Of a DNA stretch of 44,124 nucleotides, positions 1 to 9,229 are shown piece after piece (position 1 is the first letter of the stretch; the number at the start of each line of letters is the position of its first letter). Both the position numbers and the translations under genes were made by a program. Location of the stretch: NCBI RefSeq assembly GCF_913020055.1, contig NZ_CAJWCF010000030.1, forward strand, positions 1-44,124, written 5' to 3'. Under the pieces are notes generated by a model. That model made no database searches, was not told the origin of the DNA, and saw only the letters and a program-made list of their open reading frames with translations. This DNA is from an uncultured Paraglaciecola sp. GTDB taxonomy: Bacteria; Pseudomonadota; Gammaproteobacteria; Enterobacterales; Alteromonadaceae.

Positions 1-196
1 ATAGTGGGGAAAATCCAATTTCACCTAAATACAATTGAGTTGCATCAAGATTTTTTGGTTTATCTTCTTTATTGGCTAAAATATCTTCTAGTTGTTCCTC
101 AGCCTTTTTTTCGGCCTTAGCCAGCTCTCGCTCTACGGCATTTTCAATATCACTGAAAGCATCAACTTCTACTAGAACAGTTTTTTCTTGACCCAT
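1..196 (-). CDS. rpoS: RNA polymerase sigma factor RpoS, N-terminal part (cut by window edge)
   Basis: The first 65 codons of a minus-strand gene run off the left edge of the window. The translation ends in DATQLYLGEIGFSPL, the start of sigma region 1.2 typical of RpoS, preceded by a short acidic Glu/Lys-rich leader. The ATG at 194-196 has a strong AAGGAG ribosome site 8 nt upstream. RpoS is the general-stress and stationary-phase sigma factor. It lies directly downstream of nlpD in the same orientation, the standard gammaproteobacterial arrangement, so some transcription probably begins inside or ahead of nlpD. The 86-nt gap to nlpD is AT-rich with no obvious terminator. The rest of the protein is outside the window. 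Confidence 0.93.
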   Translation of the reverse strand, partial: MGQEKTVLVEVDAFSDIENAVERELAKAEKKAEEQLEDILANKEDKPKNLDATQLYLGEIGFSPL

Positions 197-282
197 GAGG
201 TTAACTCCTTAACGGTAGTATTTTTATGTATCTATTCTCCTAATTTATGCTTTTTATAATTTATTGTTATTATCAATTAGTA

Positions 283-1134
283 TTATCTATTGGGTAGATA
301 GCGCAAAGGATCAATCGATTTTCCTTTGTATCTTACTTCAAAATGAAGCTTAACCTTATCGGTTCCACTTCTACCCATAGTGGCAATTTTCTGGCCTGCC
401 GAAACCCACTGCTGCTCTTTTACTAACATACTATCATTATGTGCATAGGCTGTTAAAAACGCATCGGAATGCTTGATAATTACTAATTTTCCAAAACCAC
501 GTAATGCATTGCCCGTGTATACTATTTTCCCATCGGCGGCTGCCAAAATTGGTAGCCCAAGTTTCCCTGAAAAATCTAAGCCTTTGTTGCCTTGTTCTTT
601 GGCCGAAAAACCACGTGAAACAGTTTCATGTGTAGGCCAATGCCAACTTTTAACTCGATCAGGAAATTGACCGGTAGCAGGTCCAATTGAACCCTTATTT
701 ACATTTTGTTCACTTTCACCATACGCCTGCTTTTTAGAAGGGTCAACAGGTTGATTTACAATTACTTTTGAAGTCTGACCAGTGGTCTTGTTCGACTTTC
801 GTAGGATTGACTTTGGCAACGCGACCAGTGTTAAAAGTTGGCCGGGTTGTATTTGATAGGGCGGTGAAATCTTATTTATTCTGGCTAAATCCCTGTAGTC
901 GTTCCCTGAGTACCAAGCAATAGAATATAGAGTATCTCCGGCTTTGACCTGATATGTCTTTGCTGAATAGGCTTGTTGTTCAAAATCTCTAAAGGTTTTA
1001 CCTTGGTATAGTTCAGAAACTGGAGCGGGTCGACTGCGGTTAGCGCAACTTATATTGAGTACGCAACACAGTAAAACAAGTACATATGTTAGCTTGTGAG
1101 TTAAATGCCCCGCTGTTTGGCTAAAGTTATTCAT
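283..1134 (-). CDS. nlpD: NlpD lipoprotein, LysM plus degenerate LytM (M23) domain
   Basis: A 283-residue outer-membrane lipoprotein that in relatives activates the AmiC amidase for septal peptidoglycan splitting. A hydrophobic signal at residues 15-29 precedes Cys30 (LNISC, a weak lipobox). A LysM domain (about 60-104, YQVKAGDTLYSIAW) and a C-terminal LytM domain (about 165-283) ending in DPLRYLPNR follow. The zinc-ligand positions are changed: the first His of HxxxD reads NKGLD and the first His of HLHFE is Lys (KLHFE). This fits the E. coli NlpD pattern of a regulator without hydrolase activity. The ATG overlaps the stop of the upstream DUF368 gene by one base (TAATG), implying coupled translation. 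Confidence 0.93.
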   Translation of the reverse strand: MNNFSQTAGHLTHKLTYVLVLLCCVLNISCANRSRPAPVSELYQGKTFRDFEQQAYSAKTYQVKAGDTLYSIAWYSGNDYRDLARINKISPPYQIQPGQLLTLVALPKSILRKSNKTTGQTSKVIVNQPVDPSKKQAYGESEQNVNKGSIGPATGQFPDRVKSWHWPTHETVSRGFSAKEQGNKGLDFSGKLGLPILAAADGKIVYTGNALRGFGKLVIIKHSDAFLTAYAHNDSMLVKEQQWVSAGQKIATMGRSGTDKVKLHFEVRYKGKSIDPLRYLPNR

Positions 1135-2078
1135 TAATTATTGGCAGATTTGTCGCCCATTTTTTCTAGCATCACTACCATTCCCATACCAAATAACATC
1201 AATAGAATGGCATACCACATATACGCGGGTTGCGTGTTTAGTGTTTCAAAGGTGTGTGGCAATATATTGTTTTGAACCAGAGGTATTTCTTTACCGTGGC
1301 GATCAATCACTGTTTCAATGGTTTGTTTCCATGGCCAAACCTTGTTCAAAGAGCCCAGCATAAAGCCACCTAATAAAGCCAATGTCATCGTTTTATAATG
1401 TTTAAACATCCAACTTAACACATGGGAGAAGCTCAATAAGCCTGTCGCACATCCTCCGGCAAAAATAAACAGTGTCATGAATTGTAATTCCTTCACCGCC
1501 ATCAACATAGGCGCATACATACCTAAGAGCAGTAAAATAAAGCTACCAGAGATACCTGGTAAAATCATGGCGCAGATAGCAATCATGCCGGATAAAAATA
1601 CGATGAAAGGCGATGTTTCGATTGTGGTAGGGCTTATGGTCGTAATAAAAAATGCACTCACGGTACCTATTAGAAAAGTGACGATGATGCCAATTTCCCA
1701 TTTTTCTATATGTCTAACCACAGACCACACTGCTGCCAATATCAGTCCAAAAAAGAATGACCATAATAGTATTGGATGGTTAACCAGAAGGTATAAGACC
1801 ACTCTGGATAGAGTTAATATGCTGATAACAATACCACTGAATAGAGCTAGTAGAAAACTACCGTTAATATGTTGCCAAGTGGCCTTAATGCCGCTCTTTA
1901 ACAATACTTTTATTGCACTACCACTGCACTGTTTAAGAGAAAATATTAGTTCTTCATAAATGCCCGTCATAAATGCAATAGTGCCACCAGATACGCCGGG
2001 TACAGCATCGGCTGCGCCCATCAAAATGCCTCTAACGGCAACGCCTGCATAGTCGGATTTTGTTCTTAAACTTTTCAA
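1134..2078 (-). CDS. DUF368 membrane protein, probable polyprenyl-phosphate transporter (PopT-type)
   Basis: A 314-residue polytopic inner-membrane protein with about eight to ten hydrophobic segments. It opens with the family signature GAADAVPGVSGGTIAFMTGIYE and repeats a related PGISGSF motif near residue 175; the family has two such inverted loops. DUF368 proteins have been shown to take part in returning undecaprenyl phosphate across the membrane for cell-wall recycling, which fits its position between pcm and nlpD. The start is TTG (2076-2078), overlapping the pcm stop as TTGA, with a GGAG site 7 nt upstream; no ATG lies upstream of the conserved N-terminus. Translation is probably coupled to pcm. 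The family is clear; the exact substrate is inferred. Confidence 0.85.
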   Translation of the reverse strand: MKSLRTKSDYAGVAVRGILMGAADAVPGVSGGTIAFMTGIYEELIFSLKQCSGSAIKVLLKSGIKATWQHINGSFLLALFSGIVISILTLSRVVLYLLVNHPILLWSFFFGLILAAVWSVVRHIEKWEIGIIVTFLIGTVSAFFITTISPTTIETSPFIVFLSGMIAICAMILPGISGSFILLLLGMYAPMLMAVKELQFMTLFIFAGGCATGLLSFSHVLSWMFKHYKTMTLALLGGFMLGSLNKVWPWKQTIETVIDRHGKEIPLVQNNILPHTFETLNTQPAYMWYAILLMLFGMGMVVMLEKMGDKSANN

Positions 2079-2713
2079 ATAATATCTCCGGCCACTAAAG
2101 GGACAAACCTAACGGCTTCGATAATCTTTGATTCAAATTCATCTCCGCATTTGGTAATACAATGTAACTGTTGGTTTTCTTCTCCTACCGGAATAATCAA
2201 ACGGCCGCCGTCATTAAGTTGCTGATATAACTTCTCTGGCATTGAACTTGCGGCTGCGGTCACTATGATGGCATCGTACGGCCCTTTACTACTCCAGCCT
2301 AACCACCCGTCACCATGTTTCATTTTGACGTTGTGTAAGTCCAGTTGATTCATTCTTCGTTTGGCTTGAAATTGCAGTGTTTTTATTCTTTCTACTGAGT
2401 AAACACTGGTAAATAATTGCGCCAGTACTGCTGTTTGGTAACCTGAACCTGTGCCGATTTCTAAGACGGTTTGAGCTTGATTGTCTGACTCTAATAATAA
2501 CTCAGTCATCCGAGCTACAATGTAGGGCTGAGATATGGTTTGGCCCTGACCAATAGGCAATGCCGTGTTTTGATAAGCTTTGTGTTTTAAGGCGTCAGGT
2601 AAAAAAAGCTCTCTAGGTGTATTGGCAATAGCGGTCAGGACTTTAGTGTTGCTGATGCCTTCTTTGTGTAAAAGTTGAGCAAGGCTTTCACCTTTACGTG
2701 ATGTTAATCTCAT
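2075..2713 (-). CDS. pcm: protein-L-isoaspartate O-methyltransferase
   Basis: A 212-residue SAM-dependent methyltransferase that repairs isoaspartyl residues in aged proteins. It shows the family-specific ALPIGQGQTISQPYIVARM segment (substrate loop) and the SAM-binding motif VLEIGTGSGYQTAVLAQL at about residues 83-100. The C-terminus AVRFVPLVAGDII matches the E. coli enzyme closely. The ATG at 2711-2713 has AGG 6 nt upstream. In most relatives surE precedes and overlaps pcm; here only 51 nt separate pcm from truD and no surE remnant is visible. Confidence 0.95.
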   Translation of the reverse strand: MRLTSRKGESLAQLLHKEGISNTKVLTAIANTPRELFLPDALKHKAYQNTALPIGQGQTISQPYIVARMTELLLESDNQAQTVLEIGTGSGYQTAVLAQLFTSVYSVERIKTLQFQAKRRMNQLDLHNVKMKHGDGWLGWSSKGPYDAIIVTAAASSMPEKLYQQLNDGGRLIIPVGEENQQLHCITKCGDEFESKIIEAVRFVPLVAGDII

Positions 2714-2764
2714 GTCGTGCCTATTTTTATTATTCTTAGGTGTAAATTTGAATGATCCTGCGTT

Positions 2765-3814
2765 TTAAATCTTGGCAAGGTTGTTATCTTGTATATCTAC
2801 TAATTCTCGCAATACCGATGTAGCAAAGGTGCCTGCCGGAAGTGAGAATGTTAGGTTTAATGTATCATCTGCCAAAGACCATTCTAGATCATTTGGAAAT
2901 AAGTTAATTGCTCTTCTTTCCTGTTGTAAGCCTAAATCTTCAAGTGTTTTGGCGATAATACGATGTTGTTGTGCTAAATTTTGCTCGAACTGCAACGCAT
3001 CAGATTCGCTGGCTAGCTGTCCCTTTCCCCATAGTGGAGCTGAAAGATAAATATCGCGCTTGCTTAATCGCTGAATGATACTGCTATCTATTTGTTGAGC
3101 ACAGAAAAAACTATTACTGCCAGCCAATTGCATTACATCACCGTTTAGAGGTTTGTTTAAACAATCATTTTGCAATCGGCTGTTTAGCATTTCATTAAAT
3201 AACCATGACCGCAAAGCAGAAATGGCCATAGAGCGTTTATTACGATTACGGATGGCTTCACCGTTAATCATCTTCTCAGCTAATACTAAATTTCCGCCTC
3301 GTGGATCATGGGTTGTGTTTCCAAATCGCTGCGAGCCATAATAATTGGGCACACCGTCTTGTTTAATTTGTTGTAATCGTTCATTAATGCCAGACGTTGA
3401 TCTGAGCTGTCTAAGGGTAATATTGAATCTATTACCTTTTAAAACACCTGTTCTGAGTTTCTTATTGTGTCGAATTGATTTGAGTACTTCAGCCCCAGGC
3501 TCATTAAATTTAGTCCAGTCAAACTCACCTTTGCCAGGAAGATGTACACTAAACCATTGTTCGGTTAGTGCATGTTTGTCTTTGCGTCCTGCATAAGTGA
3601 CCGCTCTTAATGGTAGCTTGGTAAATTTGGCAATTTGTTCGGCTAAATAAGCGGTATTTAACCCAGATTTACGTACCCATAAATAAATATGCTCACCCTC
3701 ACCAATAGGTTCATAACCTAAAATTTCGGTTACTTGGAAGTCTTCATTAGACAGTTTAAACTGGCCTAAAATATCTAGCTTGGGGTATTGGTGCAGCCAG
3801 TGATCTATTTGCAT
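2765..3814 (-). CDS. truD: tRNA pseudouridine(13) synthase TruD
   Basis: A 349-residue pseudouridine synthase modifying U13 of tRNA-Glu. The catalytic loop [10 protein letters not shown] carries the nucleophile Asp79. The family-specific NYYGSQRFG segment is present in the central part. The length equals the E. coli enzyme (349). The start ATG lies inside the end of ispF (10-nt overlap), which places truD in one transcript with ispD and ispF. Confidence 0.95.
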   Translation of the reverse strand: MQIDHWLHQYPKLDILGQFKLSNEDFQVTEILGYEPIGEGEHIYLWVRKSGLNTAYLAEQIAKFTKLPLRAVTYAGRKDKHALTEQWFSVHLPGKGEFDWTKFNEPGAEVLKSIRHNKKLRTGVLKGNRFNITLRQLRSTSGINERLQQIKQDGVPNYYGSQRFGNTTHDPRGGNLVLAEKMINGEAIRNRNKRSMAISALRSWLFNEMLNSRLQNDCLNKPLNGDVMQLAGSNSFFCAQQIDSSIIQRLSKRDIYLSAPLWGKGQLASESDALQFEQNLAQQHRIIAKTLEDLGLQQERRAINLFPNDLEWSLADDTLNLTFSLPAGTFATSVLRELVDIQDNNLAKI

Positions 3815-4305
3815 TTGGTTGTATCTACTTGGCGAGTCAATAAAACCACGGCATAGGCTGCGATACCTTCCTTTCGACCAGCGAAGCCTAACTTTTCGGT
3901 AGTGGTAGCTTTTACGTTTATTTGGTTAATATCAGCGTCCAAGTCTGCGGCAATATTATCGCGCATTAATTCAATGTGCGGCGCCATCTTTGGAGCCTGT
4001 GCGACAATAGTCAGATCCAAGTTACCTAGTTGATATTGCTGATCTGTAATCAGTTTATATACGTGGCGAAGCAGCTCGCGACTGTCGACTCCTGACAGTG
4101 CTGGATCCGTATCTGGAAAATGTCTACCAATATCTCCCAGCGCCAGCGCACCTAATAATGCATCACACAAAGCATGTAATACAACATCACCATCAGAATG
4201 GGCAATCAACCCCATCGCATGGTCGATAGATACCCCAGCAATGACTATAGGACCCTTTCCTCCAAATTTATGCACATCATAGCCATGGCCAATTCGAATA
4301 CTCAT
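3805..4305 (-). CDS. ispF: 2-C-methyl-D-erythritol 2,4-cyclodiphosphate synthase
   Basis: A 166-residue enzyme of the MEP isoprenoid pathway that converts CDP-methylerythritol 2-phosphate to the cyclic diphosphate, releasing CMP. The zinc ligands Asp10 and His12 are in [11 protein letters not shown]; the [18 protein letters not shown] motif supplies the third ligand and the substrate loop. [16 protein letters not shown], the CDP-binding tail, is conserved. It overlaps ispD by 4 nt (ATGA). The last eight or so residues extend past the usual C-terminus, into the truD start. Confidence 0.95.
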   Translation of the reverse strand: MSIRIGHGYDVHKFGGKGPIVIAGVSIDHAMGLIAHSDGDVVLHALCDALLGALALGDIGRHFPDTDPALSGVDSRELLRHVYKLITDQQYQLGNLDLTIVAQAPKMAPHIELMRDNIAADLDADINQINVKATTTEKLGFAGRKEGIAAYAVVLLTRQVDTTKCK

Positions 4306-5039
4306 ACTTCAGTCAAATCTCCCTTAATGTTTAGCTTTTTTTGTGTCAGATAAAATTCAGCTAACAATAAATCTTCAGGTTGTGTGATTTTGATATTTGA
4401 GGCGGACCCCGCTACTAATATTACCTCTTCACCCAAAAGCTCAATGGCGGATGCTTCATCAGTAATGACAGTGTTTTGTTCATTTGCTGCACTGAGTGCT
4501 TTTTTTAACAGAGCAAGTTTAAAAAATTGAGGTGTTAATGCGTGCCACAAATTCTCTCTAGACTCTGTTTTTTTGATGATATTTTGTTTATTCACTTTGA
4601 TATTAACCGCTCGCTTCATAGTATCGCGAACTGGTGTAGCTAATATACCGCCAGAATTTCCTTGTTCTGCTAGTTGTAAAAGCGCAGTTAAATCCGTTTT
4701 AGTTAAACAGGGCCGGGCGGCATCATGTACCACAACCCATTCTTCATCATCTGTTAGATATTTCAGCCCTGCTAAAACCGAATCACAACGTTCTTGCCCA
4801 CCCTCTACTATCTTGATATTGGGATGACTTGCGATGGATAATTTAGCAAACAGGTTATCGTTTGGATTCAGCACTACAATCACCTGTTTTACTTGATTAT
4901 GCGCTAGTAAATTAGTCAGGGTATGTTCAATGATCGTTTTACCGGCAATTTGCAGATACTGTTTAGGGCAGTCTTTTTGCATGCGTTTACCGATACCGGC
5001 GGCAGGTACAACAACAGAATACTGGTTAAGTGTGGGCAT
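4302..5039 (-). CDS. ispD: 2-C-methyl-D-erythritol 4-phosphate cytidylyltransferase
   Basis: A 245-residue MEP-pathway enzyme that joins CTP to methylerythritol 4-phosphate. The N-terminal nucleotide-binding loop [20 protein letters not shown] (about residues 9-28) has the expected Gly-rich turn, Arg and Lys. [11 protein letters not shown] and ITDEASAIE are further family motifs, and [14 protein letters not shown] closes the fold. It begins 6 nt after the ftsB stop, the common gammaproteobacterial ftsB-ispD-ispF order. Confidence 0.95.
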   Translation of the reverse strand: MPTLNQYSVVVPAAGIGKRMQKDCPKQYLQIAGKTIIEHTLTNLLAHNQVKQVIVVLNPNDNLFAKLSIASHPNIKIVEGGQERCDSVLAGLKYLTDDEEWVVVHDAARPCLTKTDLTALLQLAEQGNSGGILATPVRDTMKRAVNIKVNKQNIIKKTESRENLWHALTPQFFKLALLKKALSAANEQNTVITDEASAIELLGEEVILVAGSASNIKITQPEDLLLAEFYLTQKKLNIKGDLTEV

Positions 5040-5044
5040 TATGC

Positions 5045-5323
5045 TTATTCGTTGGAGGGCAAAATACGATAAAATGTTTCGCCTTGTTTTATAAGGCCTA
5101 ATTCATTTCTAGCCCTTTCTTCAGCTGCTTCTAAACCAATTTTCAAATCATGGATATCAGCTTTTAACAAACTATTACGCTGTCTTAAATTGGCATTTTG
5201 AATCACTTGAAGGGCAACTTCTTTTTTTAAAATCATAAAGTCAGGCACACTATTTTTACCGAACCATAAACGATATTGGAGCAAACAAAATAGTGTGAAC
5301 AAAACTGCCACCACCCATTTCAT
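5045..5323 (-). CDS. ftsB: cell division protein FtsB
   Basis: A 92-residue bitopic division protein that forms the FtsQLB complex. One transmembrane helix (about residues 3-19, KWVVAVLFTLFCLLQYRLWF) is followed by a periplasmic heptad-rich coiled coil and the family signature ARNELGLIKQGETFYRI. The ATG at 5321-5323 was chosen over a TTG 15 nt upstream because GGAG lies 9 nt before it and the protein then matches the E. coli N-terminus. It heads the ispD-ispF-truD-pcm operon; the 150 nt upstream must hold the promoter, but no clear sigma-70 boxes were recognised. Confidence 0.92.
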   Translation of the reverse strand: MKWVVAVLFTLFCLLQYRLWFGKNSVPDFMILKKEVALQVIQNANLRQRNSLLKADIHDLKIGLEAAEERARNELGLIKQGETFYRILPSNE

Positions 5324-5477
5324 AATATTTTTCTCCAATTCGTCGCTATAGCCCTATTATGCAGAGGTTTTAAGGGTAGGGCTAGTGGTTCCAAAAACCC
5401 GAGCTGTCGTTTAGTCAGAGAAAGTCTGAGTCAGGTCTTAAAAACAGGTCATTACTCTACAAAACATCGATGCTGAA

Positions 5478-6086
5478 CTACATCCAATTATCGTTTCTGC
5501 GCCTTTTCTTAGGTAAATAAGTAAGGATAATCCCTAAAAGCAAACTAATGACTGCAACAATCCCCCCTCGGGTGAACCATTCCATTTGTGCTGTTTGGTC
5601 GTAATCAGCAAGGGTTTTAGTTATTTCTGTATTTTCTTTCTCAGCATCACTCAGCTTCTTTTTTAAGTTTGTATTTAGCGAAGTGAGATCGGCTATCTGT
5701 TGGTTGAGTAAATCATTACTCTCCCGTTGTTGGAGTATTGTTTGTTCAGTCTTCACTGCTTGTTGTTGCAAACCAGGAACTAATTCTCTGACACTTCTGC
5801 TGACATTGATGAATTCAGCATCTACCCAACCAGTTCGTTGTTTGTCATCAATGATTTCAACAAAATTATTCTCAGTGTCTTCTTGTAATAAAGTGACACG
5901 AGTGCCGGCCACAACAGAGCCTAAAATTCTGAAGTTTCGTCCTGGACCTGCATGTAAATAGGTAAATAAATCGTCAGAAATATAGCGAATTTCACCTTCA
6001 CTATCATTCGGCTCTTGAGCCAAAACCTGTGCATTTATAAAACAGCTAGCTATGCATAAAAAATATAAAACTATTTGCCTGCGCAT
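5478..6086 (-). CDS. TIGR04211-type SH3 domain protein (YgiM-like), exported and C-terminally anchored
   Basis: About 202 residues. A signal peptide (MRRQIVLYFLCIASCFINAQVLAQ) is followed by a bacterial SH3 domain (about residues 30-95, with ISDDLFTYLHAGPGRNFRILGSV), a coiled coil (about 100-165, Gln/Asn/Leu/Lys-rich) and a single C-terminal transmembrane helix ending in KKRRR. This is the layout of E. coli YgiM, an inner-membrane protein with its SH3 domain in the periplasm. The molecular role is not established. A TTG two codons upstream is an alternative start better spaced from the GGAG site. It is divergent from the CYTH gene, as ygiM and ygiF are close partners in relatives. Confidence 0.85.
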   Translation of the reverse strand: MRRQIVLYFLCIASCFINAQVLAQEPNDSEGEIRYISDDLFTYLHAGPGRNFRILGSVVAGTRVTLLQEDTENNFVEIIDDKQRTGWVDAEFINVSRSVRELVPGLQQQAVKTEQTILQQRESNDLLNQQIADLTSLNTNLKKKLSDAEKENTEITKTLADYDQTAQMEWFTRGGIVAVISLLLGIILTYLPKKRRRNDNWM

Positions 6087-6201
6087 AATCAAAAAAAACT
6101 TACTCCTAAAAAGATGCGCTAAATGGTATTGCTTGGCTAAAAGAAAGGCAAGGGACTATTTGTATTTCGGTCGATTGAGTGGCAGGACTGATGCGCTTTT
6201 G

Positions 6202-6225
6202 CGACTATTCTTGATTGAATAGTCG
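6202..6225. repeat. perfect 9-bp inverted repeat upstream of the CYTH gene
   Basis: CGACTATTC, a 6-nt spacer and GAATAGTCG form a perfect hairpin about 64 nt before the likely CYTH start and 116 nt before the divergent SH3 gene. No U-run follows on either strand, so an operator or 5'-leader hairpin is likelier than a terminator. No known binding motif was recognised. Confidence 0.5.
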
Positions 6226-6288
6226 AATTTGAAAGGCTAAGGTTGTCTGAATGTAATGAAATTTACTTTTATCTACCAAAAAGGTTTT

Positions 6289-7317
6289 ATGGAATACGAA
6301 ATTGAACTTAAATTACTGACCAGTGAAAACGCTGGTGAGGTTATTGAAACAAAGTTGCTGCCACATCTCAGTGCCAGTATCACCAAACAAACTCTGATAT
6401 TAACCAACCATTATTTTGATACTTCAGATAGAACATTAAGAAAACACGATATAGGTTTAAGAATTCGAGGAAATAACCAACAATTTGAACAAACGTTAAA
6501 AACCTCAGGTAAGTCCATTGGAGGATTGCATCAGCGTCCTGAATATAATGTGCAACTTGACCCAGTAAACAAGCAAAATGTTGATGTGCCTGATCTTAGA
6601 TTGTTTCCATTGTCAGCATGGCCAAAAACTATCAATATCGATGAGTTACAAACTAAAATTGAAATACTATTTACTACCCACTTCGAGCGTAAAGTTTATT
6701 TACTTGAATTCTCAGATGGAAACATAGTGGAGTTGGTCTGGGACCTCGGTCAGGTAAAGTGTGGAAATAAAAGCACACCCATCTGTGAAGTTGAATTAGA
6801 GCTTAAAAAAGGCAGCACTTCGGCACTTTTCGATGTAGCTAAACGTATCGTTATATTATTGCCAACCACTATCGGCACAGACAGTAAAGCGGCTCTGGGA
6901 TATCATTTACTTGATGGATTACCGGTTAAAAAGTACGAACAAAATCAACAAAAAATTACAGGCAACACACAAACCTCCGCAGATGAATTTGTCCATTTCT
7001 TGACAACCCAATTGCAACATTTTCAAATGCTTTCAGCTGCAATTAGGCGGCAATATACCGAGGAACTAGCCTCAAATATCCAAAATGTACTTTTTGAATT
7101 AGTGGATAGTTTAGCTAATTTCACACATCACTTTCCTTGTTCAAGTTTAGATCGGGTCCACATAAATTTAGAAAAGGTGTGCAGTGACTGGTCGTTAATT
7201 TTGCCGCAAAATAACGAAAATGACGCTTGTAGCTTATTGACTCGTGCACCAACAACTCAGGTGCAGTTAGACATTGTTCAATGCCTAGTAGAACAACCCT
7301 GGTCTTCTAAGGTTTAG
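6289..7317 (+). CDS. CYTH domain protein, inorganic triphosphatase (YgiF-like) with reduced CHAD region
   Basis: About 342 residues. The N-terminal CYTH domain (residues 1 to about 205) opens with the signature EIELKLL and has the tunnel residues typical of triphosphate tunnel metalloenzymes (YFDTSDRTLRKHDIGLRIR; FERKVYLLEF; CEVELELKKG). Such enzymes hydrolyse inorganic triphosphate with metal ions. The remaining 135 residues occupy the place of the CHAD helical domain but are much shorter than in E. coli YgiF (433 aa) and look degenerate. The ATG at 6289 was chosen because EIELK normally begins at residue 3; an ATG at 6256 would add 11 residues. The partner glnE that often follows ygiF is absent. 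Confidence 0.8.
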   Translation: MEYEIELKLLTSENAGEVIETKLLPHLSASITKQTLILTNHYFDTSDRTLRKHDIGLRIRGNNQQFEQTLKTSGKSIGGLHQRPEYNVQLDPVNKQNVDVPDLRLFPLSAWPKTINIDELQTKIEILFTTHFERKVYLLEFSDGNIVELVWDLGQVKCGNKSTPICEVELELKKGSTSALFDVAKRIVILLPTTIGTDSKAALGYHLLDGLPVKKYEQNQQKITGNTQTSADEFVHFLTTQLQHFQMLSAAIRRQYTEELASNIQNVLFELVDSLANFTHHFPCSSLDRVHINLEKVCSDWSLILPQNNENDACSLLTRAPTTQVQLDIVQCLVEQPWSSKV

Positions 7318-7327
7318 TTATATTTAA

Positions 7328-7366
7328 AATAAACTCAGTGAAAGTGTGAGTTATGGCTTATTTTTA
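7328..7366 (+). terminator. weak candidate terminator after the CYTH gene
   Basis: AACTCA at 7332-7337 pairs with TGAGTT at 7347-7352 and is followed after a short gap by TTATTTTT. The stem is only 6 bp with a 9-nt loop, so this is a weak call. The rest of the 247 nt before the next gene is AT-rich, with no clear promoter boxes. Confidence 0.3.
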
Positions 7367-7564
7367 AAGGTTAATTATTTGTAAAGTTTTGTTCTATATA
7401 AAAAAATGATGTAGCTAATCGGTTTTTTATACTTTACGTACACCACTAACAAACAGATTATGTATGTAGAAAAACAAACAAAGGCTATGACCTTACATTC
7501 TATATTAATCCAAACGGCTAATAAGTTGTTGGTTAGTAACCCTACAAACACTACAGGAGCGCCC

Positions 7565-9205
7565 ATGAAAGCGTCTGATTTATTTATAAAAGCCCTCGAA
7601 GCCGAAGGTGTGGAATATATTTTTGGTATTCCAGGTGAAGAAAACCTCGATTTACTTGAATCTTTGCGAGAGTCACCGATTAAGCTTATTTTGACTCGCC
7701 ACGAACAAGGCGCCGGTTTTATGGCTGCTACATATGGTCGATTAACCGGTAAAGTTGGCGTTTGTTTGTCAACCCTTGGCCCGGGAGCGACGAATCTTGT
7801 TACGCCTGCTGCCTATGCACAATTAGGTGCAATGCCAATGTTAATGATAACCGGACAAAAGCCGGTTAAAACCAGTAAGCAAGGGCGTTTTCAGGTGATT
7901 GATGCGGTTGATATGATGCGTCCTATTACTAAATACACTACTCAATTGGTAAGCGGCGATCGCATTCCATCTGCAGTGCGTGAAGCGTTTAGACTAGCTC
8001 ATGACGAGCGCCCTGGTGCTACGCATATTGAATTACCAGAAGATATTGCAGCCGAACCAACGACAGCCCATTTGTTGTCACCTAGCGTGAGTCGACGTCC
8101 TATCGCAGAATATAAATCGATAAATAGAGCCGTTGAAATGATTGCAGCCGCTAAGTCTCCATTGTTACTTATTGGTGCTGCCGCTAATCGAAAATTAACC
8201 TCCAAGATGCTTAAAGAGTTGGTAGACAAAACAGGTATTCCTTATGTCACCACGCAAATGGGTAAAGGTGTACTTAACGAAAGTGACGACCTATTTATGG
8301 GTAACACAGCCTTATCAGCTGGTGACTTTGTGCATCGCGTTATTGATAGCGCCGATCTCATCATTAATGTGGGTCATGATGTAGTTGAAAAACCGCCTTT
8401 CTTTATGAAGGATGATGGTCGTCAGGTTATCCATATTAACTTTGAGCCAGCAGCGGTTGACCCCGTGTATTTTCCACAACTGGAAGTGATTGGTGATATA
8501 GCCAACACAATATGGCAAGTAAAAGAACAAATTACTGCCAACGCTAATTGGGACTTTAGTTTCTTCTTTACAGCGCATAAAGCTTATCTTGAACATAAGG
8601 CTGAAAGTGAAAATGACGATCGTTTCCCCATTTTGCCTGAGCGTTTTGTCAGAGATATTCGTACCGCCATGCCAGATGACGGCATAGTCACATTGGATAA
8701 CGGTGTCTATAAAATTTGGTTTGCGCGTAACTATCCTGCTGCTTTGCCTAACACCTTACTATTAGATAACGCCTTAGCAACAATGGGCGCAGGTCTACCT
8801 TCGGCTATGGCAGCGAAAATGGTGTATCCAGATAAGCCAGTGATCTCGGTATGTGGTGACGGTGGTTTTATGATGAACAGTCAAGAATTGGAAACTGCTG
8901 TGCGTCTTAAGTTGCACATAGTGGTAATCATCCTGCGTGATGATGCCTACGGCATGATCAAATGGAAACAAGCAAACATGGAATTTGAAAATTTCGGTTT
9001 GGATTATGGTAACCCTGACTTTGTTAAATACGTTGAAAGTTACGGTGGCAAAGGCTGGCGTATAGCTGCAGCCGATGAGTTGTTGCCGCAAGTGCAAAAA
9101 TGTTTAGCTGAGCCTGGTGTGCATTTAATTGATGTGCCCGTTGATTATTCGTTAAATGACAAAACCTTAAATCAAACACTACGCCAGCGCAGTGAAGCCA
9201 TTTAA
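7565..9205 (+). CDS. ThDP-dependent enzyme, acetolactate synthase large-subunit-like (catabolic type)
   Basis: A 546-residue thiamine-diphosphate enzyme. The N-terminal pyrimidine-binding part (YIFGIPGEENLDLLESL, then TRHEQGAGFMAATYGRLTG with the catalytic Glu near residue 49) and the C-terminal ThDP motif CGDGGFMMNSQELETAVRL leading to RDDAYGMIKWKQ are intact. AHAS-type enzymes condense two pyruvates to acetolactate. Here no regulatory small subunit (ilvH/ilvN) or decarboxylase (budA) is present; instead an aldehyde dehydrogenase begins 24 nt downstream. The product might therefore be an aldehyde made by decarboxylating another 2-oxoacid. The ATG has AGGAG 6 nt upstream; an in-frame ATG 35 codons earlier lacks a ribosome site. 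Confidence 0.8.
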   Translation: MKASDLFIKALEAEGVEYIFGIPGEENLDLLESLRESPIKLILTRHEQGAGFMAATYGRLTGKVGVCLSTLGPGATNLVTPAAYAQLGAMPMLMITGQKPVKTSKQGRFQVIDAVDMMRPITKYTTQLVSGDRIPSAVREAFRLAHDERPGATHIELPEDIAAEPTTAHLLSPSVSRRPIAEYKSINRAVEMIAAAKSPLLLIGAAANRKLTSKMLKELVDKTGIPYVTTQMGKGVLNESDDLFMGNTALSAGDFVHRVIDSADLIINVGHDVVEKPPFFMKDDGRQVIHINFEPAAVDPVYFPQLEVIGDIANTIWQVKEQITANANWDFSFFFTAHKAYLEHKAESENDDRFPILPERFVRDIRTAMPDDGIVTLDNGVYKIWFARNYPAALPNTLLLDNALATMGAGLPSAMAAKMVYPDKPVISVCGDGGFMMNSQELETAVRLKLHIVVIILRDDAYGMIKWKQANMEFENFGLDYGNPDFVKYVESYGGKGWRIAAADELLPQVQKCLAEPGVHLIDVPVDYSLNDKTLNQTLRQRSEAI

Positions 9206-9229
9206 TCCAGATTATACTTAGGAGTTTTT

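Noticed and set aside
5339..5477. Possible small RNA or gene between ftsB and the SH3 protein
   Set aside because: Only weak pairings and no promoter-terminator pair were seen.
7460..7564. 35-residue N-terminal extension of the acetolactate-synthase-like enzyme
   Set aside because: The family starts at MKASDLF, preceded by AGGAG; the extension is not similar to anything and has no ribosome site.
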